Notes under the pieces: model-generated
Databases searched by the model: none
Told to the model about the DNA's origin: nothing
Seen by the model: the letters and a program-made list of their open reading frames with translations, nothing else
Translations under genes and position numbers: made by a program
Part shown: piece by piece, positions 22,484 through 31,330 of the stretch
How positions within the stretch are numbered: position 1 is the first letter of the stretch
Layout of the letters: every line of letters begins with the position of its first letter
Assembly: GCA_963565915.1 (NCBI GenBank)
Contig: OY751493.1
Coordinates: 3,534,001 to 3,598,000 of the forward strand
From: Entoloma clypeatum
Lineage: Eukaryota > Basidiomycota > Agaricomycetes > Agaricales > Entolomataceae
Reading direction: 5' to 3'
Length of the DNA: 64,000 bases

Positions 22484-25097
22484 ATGTCACTCACTCCAGT
22501 GTCTGAGTATGCAGCCGAGTTCACCTCCATCGACTGCAATGCCAGTCTACATTGCGAAAGAGATGCATGCACTGTCAAAATATTTCCGGCTGGGACACCC
22601 ATGCATTACATGCATAGTGTTGAGTCCAACAAGACAGGTCGAACTTTATGCTCTGCATGTTATAATCATTATCGACAGAAGAGGACGACCACCCGCCGAA
22701 CAGCTTTCTATTCTGACCAACAAGGTCCAGAGCCACACAAAGTTATTCAGCAACACATTGCGAATGCGCAAAGAGGTTGTAAGTATCTGAAATCATTTAA
22801 TGCAATACAAACTAACCAATGCTTAGCTACGAGCCATGCTGTGCAGGCAGTCGGGCCTGGTATGGGCATCGCAAATCCTGGGCTTGTCCTACAACAGACT
22901 GGATATGTTCTGAACACTTCATCAGGATTGCAAACTGTGGGGCCTTCGGTCCACCTCCCTGGAGTCCCTCCACCTTTTCACAAAGCACCAGTCCACGGTT
23001 CACTTCACGGAGGTGTACAAGCAGTGGGCTATACCAGAGTGCATGCTTCCTATGCATCAACACGTGAACGACTAGCCAAACAGGCATATTCAACCCATGG
23101 GGCAGAGGTTGTTACTGTCGAGGTTAGAGTAGTAGTCAAACGGGTTGGGCGTACGAAAGTGGACATGGTTTATGTGTGTTATCTTTTTTTCTTGCGGTCA
23201 ACAATACTAATCAATGACAAGCTTAGGACTTAACAGAGACCATCGGAAATATTCCTGTTAGCATCGGAGCTGTTCAACTGAAGGATATATTATACGAAAC
23301 AATCCTACCAATGTGGAAGACTCGCACAAAGAAATTTCCCCTCACGATTGATGACATCACCATGCGCACGGACAAATGGGTCGCAATTTTGCCTAACCCA
23401 GAAGGCGCTGACAAGGATGTGATTGCTCGTCAGTTCTACAAGACGAATAACAAAGGGAAAATAGTTTTCAAAACTGGGACATGTGTCATTCACTTTCACA
23501 TTCCAAACGATGTCTATGATAGATATCTTACATACCGCGAGTTGGAGGATGAGCGAGAGCTTGAGGAGAAAAACACTACATCCAATGTAAGATACAGTAT
23601 GCCAGTTTGAGAGATGTGGAGAATTACTGATGGGTTATTATCCAGTTAGGTTCTCACGATAAGGGAAAGAAACGAGCCCGTAGCCCCTCACTTGAAATTG
23701 TCGCATCCTCTGCACAAAATTTCACCATGCCGAATATGAAAGCGGGAACTTACCAGGTAAAACCACGTCCCATTAAACGCATGAAAGCCACGGAGCAGTC
23801 TATGCCAACAAGCATACCTGAGCATAGCCTTGGACAGCCCATAAACTCATCATGTTCAGTTTCAATGCCGACTCCTGCCCTTCAGTCTTCGCCATCAGCG
23901 CAGCGCATCAGCCGGGCACTTCAAACTCAAAAGTTACCTACGATCAAAGAAATCAATTCCTTCCGTGAGTTAAAACAATTTTAAAACATGATTTCTTACC
24001 AACAAGAATGATCATATAGTTGAAGTAAAGTCATTTCAAGTCCTTGCATACCCTGTTGAGCATCGGATATGGGTCCAACTTCTCGAGGAGCTTGGAGGTC
24101 AGCCTGGAGAAGAGTCTTCGAAACATGCAAATCCCGAGGGCAACTGGTTTCTTGGAAAGCCAAGAGATACGATTTTGCGAATGGATCTTGATGTGTCAAA
24201 AGCAAAGAAGGGCGGATTCAAGTTGGCGACATTTGGTGCTTGCACAATTCCACTCTTTGGCAACACGAGTGATGTTTGCGCGAAGCGGACTTATTACATC
24301 AAGGATGCTGTCGTTGAAGCAAAAGGGGTACTTGTTAAACGGTCTTTCAACGTACCTCACGATCGGCCCAAGCAGTTGCAGAACCTTACGATGGAGATCT
24401 CATGTCTTGTTTGGGCCCGAGTCCTCCTTAATCTCGTCTACGAGTTTGTCGATGAAGAGTTGGTAAGATTGGGTAACCCAATTATCTCCATCCCACGATT
24501 CCGTTTCGTCGAAGCAGCACTTGCAATCGAGCAGCAGCAACTTGGCTCTCACAGCTCTCAAAGAAATCATGGATCGGGACACGTATTTTTGCTAGAGGAG
24601 GTGATTCAGGAGGAAAGCCAAGGTACCTTCAAAAAATACCTGAACAATGTCTCACCTGTTCCCCTGCGAATGAATGGAGCGGAAGATGAAGAGCGCGCAG
24701 AGTTTCTTGCTTTCAGCCAACACGTACAATACTTCAAAACAAAAAAGCTCGTATTTGTCTCAGATTACCAAGGTAAACAAAACATCCTGCATCCTGATTC
24801 ACTCAATGCTAACGAAGATCCAGGAGGCAACTCACTCCTTACAGATCCCCAGATTTCTTCTGCAAGGCAGGTAGGGTTGACATTCATGTACAATCAGTGG
24901 TATCTCTTTCTGACTTGACCTTTTACAGCACCCTTGGGATGATCTTCGCAGATGGCAATGTCCCATCCATTCACAACGATTTTGAGAAGAATCATCGCTG
25001 TAATCGCTTCTGTGAATTCTTCAAGATACCAGTAGACTATGACATATGGGAATCCAAAACTGCGATGACTCGCCCTTTGAAGGACCTCGACTCTTAG
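22484..25097 (+). CDS. Alpha-kinase (MHCK/EF2K-type) protein, transposon cargo
   Basis: About seven exons (22484-22778, 22827-23167, 23227-23586, from about 23645, 24020 to about 24771, a short exon near 24823-24868, then 24929-25097). The N-terminal part has a Cys-rich segment (CERDACTVKIF, LCSACYNHYRQKR), possibly metal-binding, followed by Gly/Pro- and Ser-rich linkers with basic patches (KKRARS). The C-terminal alpha-kinase domain shows FLAFSQHVQYF, LVFVSDYQG, LLTDPQISS, the GxGN-like loop ADGNVPSIHNDF and the zinc module HRCNRFC. Catalytic residues of the fold (Asp in SDYQG, Asp in TDPQ) are present. The last splice may use a GC donor. Substrate unknown. Being inside the TIRs downstream of the integrase, it moves with the transposon. 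Confidence 0.75.
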
Positions 25098-26382
25098 GCA
25101 AACTTCCCGACACCAATGAACAAGCTCTGTCATAACTCAGATCCCAAATATCGCCCCATTCAAATATGCACTGTCATTACATCGCCCAAGTATCTCTTCA
25201 TTAGTTCTCTCTTTTAATACTTCCAACCTTTACCCTCACGTTCTATATACTCGATACCACCGTTATTCAAGTTCAAGCTCCACCTATATTATTTCAATAC
25301 ACATAATGTCAAAAAAGCCTCGTCCGAAGATATCCCATGTCCACCGAAGAAACACCAGTAACATTCCCAGGGTGCAATCGGGGGATAACTCCCTGATGAG
25401 GGAGTGAGGAAGAGAGCTTCTGATTTGTTTCAGTGTTGGCAATGAGGTAGATGTGGTGCTGTTTGCTTCAACGCTCTCGGGTGATTTCTGAGACTGGAAA
25501 GGCGAAGGATGTCGACGCGCGTCGACTGGATGGACTTGCATTGAGGGAGTCTCGGCAGGAAGGCAGGACTAGGGGCCAATCTGTCAATTGAGGTGATGAA
25601 GGAAGTTCGTGGAGGTCTAGCTGAGATCCCTCAAGAGGTAAGTGCGTCGACGACGTTGATAGAAGGCCGAGAGAAGAAGATCGTACGATAACAAGGTTTC
25701 CATCACTGTGAAGATCCAGTGACGAAGGTTGTCATTGTGCCAGCATCCACGATAGTTCGACATTTCAAGCACGTGCACACTTCGGACGAACAGCAAGTCC
25801 AGGTTTTGATTCGCCACCTGTGACTTTTCCGACGACGGGAAACGAATTTCCTTGCCTTCCGAGGCAACCGAGTATGAGGTAAAGACGGAGTAAGTGGTGG
25901 TGGTGGTGGCGGTGGCACGTAAATGGATGAAGTGTCATTCTTGGCGTCCGTGGCCTCTTCCACGCTATCGGGTAATCCGGGGGACGCTTGAATTGGCGAT
26001 GGTGCGGGCGAACGAAATGGGAGAGTAACGGATCCGAAATATGCGTCGTGGCGCGCTGGCGAAGACTGCCATCCCAGCATTCGGTGAGTCGCCGAATTGG
26101 TGATTCCATGTAAGGCAACTTACCAGGAATTTGTCCTCCCCTCCTTTTTATCCAAGACTGGCACTGGCAAGATCCCCTCGGACAGGCAGAGAAGTGTGAA
26201 TTGAAGCTGGCAGTTGAGGCTGCATAGTTTATATCTTAGTTAGCGATGAAGATGAAAGTCGGGTGATGGGTTACGAACGAAAATTTGCTTACGGTGGATG
26301 CGATTGCAGTGAAGGCGAGGCGACGTACGATGGTGGCCGAACGGGCAGCGACGCACAATCGGCGGTGCCAGGCTGTGCACTG
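25098..26382 (-). other. Right part of transposon; possible minus-strand gene, uncertain
   Basis: Minus-strand open stretches at 26118-25765, 26080-25703 and 25541-25284 include a proline run followed by a basic patch (RKARKFVSRRRKSHR). A third cargo gene starting from the right TIR is possible, because that TIR carries the same ATG exon. I recognise no domain and could not build a convincing exon chain. Confidence 0.3.
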
Positions 26383-26732
26383 CAGACGTGGACTGTGCCA
26401 TACCTGTTCTTGATCAGGTTGCAAAATGAACCACAACGTGCAATTTTCTTGACCTCACCTGACATAAAAAGTAGTGGCTGACTCGAAATTCGGGCAATGA
26501 TAGATGGACAGTAAAATGACTGAGTTGAGCTGGTATGGGTGTGAGCTAGGCTTACGAGCGCGGGGCTTCTACCAGTTGACAGCGGTTGCGACGAATTTGG
26601 GTTCTAGTCGCGATCTAGCCTCGTGCCATTGTTTGGATTGCAGGGTCCATCGATCATCAATCTGTGATATCCGATCTCGGCTTATGAGTCCGGCCATCAG
26701 TAAAACTAAGCTGTCCAGGTTTTGTTGCCATA
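26383..26732 (-). repeat. Right terminal inverted repeat of integrase/alpha-kinase transposon
   Basis: 350 bp, inverted match to 20246-20595; differences are mostly transitions. Ends in GCCATA followed by the second GGTCAG target duplication at 26733-26738. Confidence 0.9.
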
Positions 26733-26742
26733 GGTCAGGGCT

Positions 26743-28711
26743 CTACTTCTGTGATGAAGCAGGCTGCGCATCTGGGCATGCCTGGACTCCGTGGGAGATG
26801 TCTCCACAGCCCGCGCAGATGTGCTTTGAGGTGTGAGTGGTGCTGTTGCAACCGGTGGGACGTTGGAAGTTGACACATAGAGCGAGTCGGCTGTCCTTGT
26901 GGATCAGCTGTCCGGCCGAGTTGCGGTAGCATTTCGGAACGTTACCATTCCATGTTAACTTCGCGTTGCATTCTGCGAGGTTGTGCCTGTTTCTCCCTAG
27001 GCAGACAGAGCACGCTGCAAGAGAGGATTGAGGCGGTGAGGCTCTGCGAGGTTTGTGGCTTGCTTTCTTGTCTCGGGCTGGAGAGAGAGACCTGGAGCGC
27101 GCGCGACGAGGCGAGGGTGAACGAAAGTTCCTGCCGCGACGCTGCTTGTGGGAGGATAGAGAATTTGATCGGTGGTGGGAAAGTTCGTCTTGGGAGCGGC
27201 CCCGTCCTCTGGATGTCTTGTCAATGTTGTTATATGTTTGGAGGGATGTCATGGCTTCCTGAGGAGGAGAAAGGTGGGAAGGTAGGGAGAAGGGTGTGGT
27301 GATGGGATGTGGTAATCATGTAGGAATGATGATAAGGTGTTTGGAAATGAAATAGAGCGTGTCGATCGTGGGTCGTGTCCGCATGCGCAATTTTTTGGGA
27401 TGGTGGATTTCCAAGTGGCGAGTTGGTAGGTTTATAGAGTGGGGTTGAGGCAAGGCAAGGGGAATGAAAGAGGCGAGGCGAGGCATCAAAATTGAGGCGA
27501 GGCAGGGGGAGGCAACGAGGATGAAAGAGGCGAGGCGAGACATCAAAAATGATGTGAGGCGAGGCATCAAAATGATGTGAGGCGAGGCAGGGAGAGGCAT
27601 CGGGGATGAAAGAGGCGAGGCGAGGCGAGGCATCAAAGGTGTGGTGAGGCATAAAGGTGAGATGAGGTATCAAAAGTGAGGCAAGGCATTGAACGCGAGG
27701 CAAGTTAAGATATGATGAGGCGGGTTGGAGGAGGGAGAGGGGATGAGGGGGCCAATAAGGACAGGAGAGGCGAGGGAAGTGAGTGGAGGTAAGTTGAGAG
27801 GTGATGTGGTGTATAGATTGGATTGGTGGGGGAGAAGAACAAGATGTTAGCGACATCGTTCATGGGGGGGGGGCTGCAGGGAGTCTTACCGTAGCTGCTG
27901 CTTGTTTTCGCAAAGCTATCTCAGAGCGGATGGAGGCGAAGCGAGCAGGTTGAAAAAGTCCGATGTTAAAGGCGATGCCGGAGGGGGACTTGAGGCTATC
28001 AAACCATTCTTTGCGAATGAGGGCTTGGTATTCAACAACAGCCTCATCTGCATATGGACCTCCGCTCATGGTTCTGTGTAATTCTAACTGGACGAAGAAG
28101 TCGACCATAGCGCCAACATGGCGAGGTGTCCAGACTTTGGGTTGAGCTTTCATGGTACGAATGAAGATCTTGCTGGCGAATGCGATTTGGTCGCAGGTGA
28201 GGGTGGAATCAGGGAGAACGTTGCGTGAGGCTTTGAGCGCAGATGCGGAGACTACGCTTAATGTGTGATTGAGTTGCGTGATTCTGAAGGCGTCGCTGGC
28301 TACGGAAGGGGCAGGCTTGGATGCGTCGACACACCCTTCGCGGGTGAAGTACCAGAGTTCGACCCACTCAAATTTGGACAGCTTGAGTTTGGCGAAGTCA
28401 GAGGGGGAAAGGGCCGACTCGACGGGGGGAGGTATGTCATTCGCGAAATCCGGCGCTTGTCGTATGATGTCCGAGTCCTGATCCTGCATGTCTTGCTGTT
28501 GCTGTTGCTGCTGCTGCTCCTGCTGTTGCTGCTGCTGTTGTGTCCAGATGTCGTGCCGCCTCTGGCACTCGACGGTCCATATCATGTGCAAGGCGGCTTG
28601 AACTTGGTCTGCCGGGAAACCTTGGTCAATGAGGTTTTGACGTGGGGCTGTCCATGCGTCGTCTCCGAAGTCTGGCTCTTGCTCCAGCAAGGGATCTTGG
28701 ACTTCTGGCAT
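26743..28711 (-). CDS. Gag-like protein of YR retroelement
   Basis: Two exons (28711-27890 and 27258-26743) join in phase. The first encodes an acidic start, a poly-Gln tract (CAG/CAA run at about 28495-28545) and a globular part (KLSKFEWVELWYFTREG, then TLTCDQIAFASKIFIRTMK and AVVEYQALIRKEWFDSLKSP). The second has an Arg/Ser-rich segment and a Cys/His cluster (CSVCLGRNRHNLAEC, then CAGCGDISHGVQAC) likely to bind nucleic acid. This is the capsid-like first ORF of agaricomycete YR elements. The 631-nt intron between the exons contains a minisatellite, which is odd for an element that should copy spliced RNA. Translation stops at TAG 10 bp before the transposon junction. Confidence 0.7.
27420..27700. 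repeat. GAGGCGAGGC minisatellite inside the gag intron
   Basis: Imperfect tandem units of about 20-25 nt built on GAGGCGAGGCATCAAAA, with GATGTGAGGCGAGG variants and several near-identical neighbours. It creates an open frame rich in Ser-Pro-Arg-Leu on the minus strand that is almost certainly not protein. Confidence 0.85.
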
Positions 28712-28939
28712 GACAGGGTGTTGGATTAAGGAGTGACGAAAAGGAATGAAGAGAAAGAGAGAATGAGAATGAAGAGAAATGGATCATAAAAGCACGCTAT
28801 AAGGAGCCCTAGGGCTCAGCACTCAGCGGCCGTCGCGTGTATGCAGCGAGGAGTCAAGTTTCAGATGCTGCATTCACGTGACTCATCATAGACAAATCTC
28901 TAGCTTGCTCGGCGAGCCTCGCTTCGCTACAAGGTGCAC
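28712..28939. other. 5' leader of YR retroelement; no gene seen
   Basis: Minus-strand leader of gag with CT-rich stretches (CTCTTCATTCTCATTCTC), typical of fungal 5' leaders. The element probably starts here, but its terminal repeat was not identified. Confidence 0.35.
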
Positions 28940-30508
28940 TCAAAACCGAACCTGGCAGGGAACCCAAATAATCGGCATCATCTGGTCTGATCTGATCCCA
29001 CCAGGATCACACCCGATTTCCCTGACTGACACCTTCCCCATCAGGAAAGCATCAGAAAATTCCTGAAATCAGCCGGTTTTGGCTGGATTACGAATCAAAT
29101 TAATCAAATTTTAGACGTATGCAGCCTTCTGAGTGAATGCAAAATTTGTCGAAGTCCATTCGAACTCCGATCAAATTTATTGAACATCACACCACGACCA
29201 CCACGACACCGAAACGCTGCCACCGCCACTGCTCCCAGCCTCACCCTTCGACAGTCGAGGGCGGGGAAGATGTAATTACTGCGGTGGAAGCTCGGACATG
29301 CGCACACGGGGCGTTTGAAGGTGTGTGGCACCTTTGTTGGTACCAGGGAACGGCACAATGCGTGCCTTCGTCATTCACTGACGACTTTTCATTTGAGGGA
29401 CTCTTATGTTCCTCTAGGGTGCATTTTTCATTGTCGGTCGACTACTGCAAGTCGACCCCGTCCGTTTACGCATTGACAAGGGAGAGCTTCGGCTCGACCT
29501 CACGTCGGTTGCTTCGACATCCCCCACACTGTCCAATTGCCGGCGTTGGTCGTTGATTGACGGCTTCTGGTCGAGGGACATACATTGTCCCTCCATTTCG
29601 TTGTCAGTCAACTACCTCGAGGCGACCTCGTTCCACCAGGCATCGATGAGGGAGAGCTTCAGCTCAAGCCTCACATCGACTTCCTCGTCTGCCAATGCCG
29701 TCCAAGTGCTGGTGTTTCGATGCAGTGATGCGTGGCTAGCGTCTACAACCAGCACTGCATACTGGTAGAGTTCGGGACGTGCAACATGCACGTCTGCTTG
29801 TCCGAGAATGTATGTGATACCTTCGTCCTGTAGTGAGGATGACGCCATGGGCGTCGTCCCTTGTTATTGACAATATTAAGTTTGAGGGACAAGTGTGTCC
29901 CTCTAGGTTCTCCTTTTCCTATTAACCCACTCATCAGAGTTGACCCCGTGTCCCTGCCGGTCGACGGGGGTGAGCTTCATCTCGTCCTGGCATTGACTCC
30001 TCTAACACTGTCGAACTGCTGGCAGTTCGACTTCTCAGCGCACGCCTGGAATCTATGACCAGCACGTCCTGTTGGAGGCCTCGACGTGCATTGTTGCGCG
30101 TCAATGAGGACACATGGAGACAACGCCGCAGGCGTCGTCACGACTTTTGTTCGGGGGGTGATCATTGTTGTTATGCTTAACAAACCGTTCCAAGGTTCGG
30201 GCAGAGTATGCAGGAAGTGGAAAGGCGAAGAGCAATGTGATTGCTAAATCTAAGGAATCTACTACAGTACAGGAGGTTTATATAGGTACTGACTATAGGC
30301 GGTAGCGGATGAGTCAGTACTGCGGAAGGCAGTGCGCATGAGTAAGGCGACTGCGGAAGGCTATGTACAATGAGTAAGCTGACTGCAGAAAGCGAGTCAG
30401 CGCAGGAGCGAAGTATACTAAAGGGGATGACGAAGTAATGTAGTGAGTCAGACTGGGAATCGAAGGTTGCAAAAGTAGACATTAGACATAGTAAGTTCGT
30501 AAGAGGGC
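28940..30508 (+). repeat. Left arm of 1569-bp inverted duplication
   Basis: Matches the reverse complement of 37694-38566 joined to 50914-51614 (target duplication counted once) over 1569 bp with no net length change. Only a handful of differences were noticed, several of them CpG transitions (for example near 28.9, 29.7 and 30.5 kb). The arm contains the hairpin-rich module and 340 bp of a Gypsy LTR. No matching target duplication flanks the outer ends. Confidence 0.85.
29270..30165. repeat. Hairpin-rich, tandemly repeated non-coding module
   Basis: Three diverged units share boxes such as GAGGGAC...GTCCCTC, GAGGGAGAGCTTC and CACTGTC. At least eight short near-perfect palindromes occur: 29352-29366, 29436-29457, 29573-29593, 29776-29794, 29841-29855, 29884-29903, 30012-30029 and 30123-30135. 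No protein was recognised. Function unknown. Confidence 0.7.
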
Positions 30509-30569
30509 GCCGAGTCGGGCTGATAAGTAAAAGATATTACCTGGTCCTCATACCGTAGAGTCCGTAACA
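30169..30569 (-). repeat. LTR of Gypsy copy 1 (3' LTR in element orientation)
   Basis: 401 bp from TGTTATGC to CCGTAACA, related to the LTRs at 38567 and 50544. On the minus strand it has a TATATAAA box about 34 nt upstream of AGATTTAGCAATC. The adjacent internal sequence gives a polypurine tract (GAGAGGGGAACA). Confidence 0.85.
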
Positions 30570-30603
30570 TGTTCCCCTCTCCAAGCTCTGTGTCCTCACA
30601 GAG

Positions 30604-30975
30604 TCACTGTCCCCATCCCTTGTTGTTGCCAGGATCGGACCAGTTCGGGCTCTCCTTGAGGCTCCAATCATATATCAACTCCTCATTGATGGCTACAGCG
30701 AGTTCAAGGCCTTTGATGGCCAGCCGAATATGTCGATTTTCAATGATGAGGGTGCTGGTGTAGTTCCCGAGGATTTGTTTCTCTTCGGGAGTCGGGGCGA
30801 CGGGGAGATTGGACAATGGATGAAGTCGGATATTCATCTGGCGATGAAGGAGGTCGGCGAGGGAAGTTTCGAGGGCATGGATTTGGTCTCTCATGGAGAG
30901 CGCTTCGTTCATAAGGGTGGTGATGGCGGGGTTGATGTCGGTGGTGGAGGTGGAGGTAACGATGGTGTTTGACAT
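30604..30975 (-). CDS. Conserved small ORF3 downstream of pol (Gypsy copy 1)
   Basis: About 123 aa, start Met in MSNTIVTSTS, ending NNKGWGQ. The middle (EALSMRDQIHALETSLADLLHRQM and PLSNLPVAPTPEEKQILGNYT) is predicted helical/coiled coil by its heptad-like Leu/Ile spacing. It is strongly similar to the ORF at 38973-45116 in copy 2, including the C-terminal pattern DPxxNxGW. No known domain recognised; not a chromodomain or envelope protein. Confidence 0.6.
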   Translation of the reverse strand: MSNTIVTSTSTTDINPAITTLMNEALSMRDQIHALETSLADLLHRQMNIRLHPLSNLPVAPTPEEKQILGNYTSTLIIENRHIRLAIKGLELAVAINEELIYDWSLKESPNWSDPGNNKGWGQ

Positions 30976-31330
30976 GGCGGTGAGGATGGTTGAGAGATAA
31001 AAGAAGAATGGGGTGGCTATATTGGGCAGGGAAAAGACTAGAGCGGGGAACTCGGTGTGTGGTTGACTGATGAGGTCGATACTGCCATGGGTTTTGAGAA
31101 CTCGTCTTTTATCATGGACAAGACGGGTTCTGCCGATGGAAATCACGGATCAAATCTTGAGCGTTCTGAACATTAGCTCGAGGTTCCCATGTGTTCTCTT
31201 CTGGGCCATATCCTTCCCACTGGACGAGGTACTGGATCTTTCCGCGGAACTTTCAAGAGTCTAGGATTGTAGACACATGGTACTCTTCTCGTCCTTCGAC
31301 AATGATCAGATCAGGGGCTCGCTTCTTTTT

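Larger units (their letters stand above)
20246..26732. mobile_element. TIR DNA transposon carrying DDE integrase and alpha-kinase genes (IS3EU-like candidate)
   Basis: A 6487-bp unit bounded by 350-bp terminal inverted repeats (20246-20595 and 26383-26732) starting TATGGCAACAAAACC, flanked by GGTCAG duplications, and inserted in the YR retroelement. It holds an rve-type integrase gene (about 20690-22316) and an alpha-kinase gene (22484-25097), both on the plus strand. A 6-bp target duplication and a TA-start terminus agree with what I recall of the eukaryotic IS3EU superfamily; that classification is an inference. The TIRs differ at roughly a dozen positions, so it is not brand new. Confidence 0.8.
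16900..28900 (-). mobile_element. DIRS/Ngaro-like tyrosine-recombinase retroelement, decayed and interrupted
   Basis: Reading on the minus strand, the order is Gag-like protein (28711-26743), reverse transcriptase/RNase H (about 20245-18272) and tyrosine recombinase (about 18260-17086). That order defines YR retroelements. It is split by a DNA transposon at 20246-26732 between gag and RT. Outer limits are approximate because terminal repeats were not recognised. Its recombinase has a nonsense codon and a lost catalytic Arg, so this copy should be dead. Confidence 0.75.

Noticed and set aside
27420..27700. CRISPR-like repeat array
   Set aside because: Units are contiguous, variable in length and lack unique spacers; the genome is eukaryotic.
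27230..27856. Long minus-strand open frame rich in His, Ser, Pro (208 codons)
   Set aside because: It is the translation of the GAGGCGAGGC minisatellite and surrounding intron; composition is repetitive and it lies between two gag exons that splice in phase.
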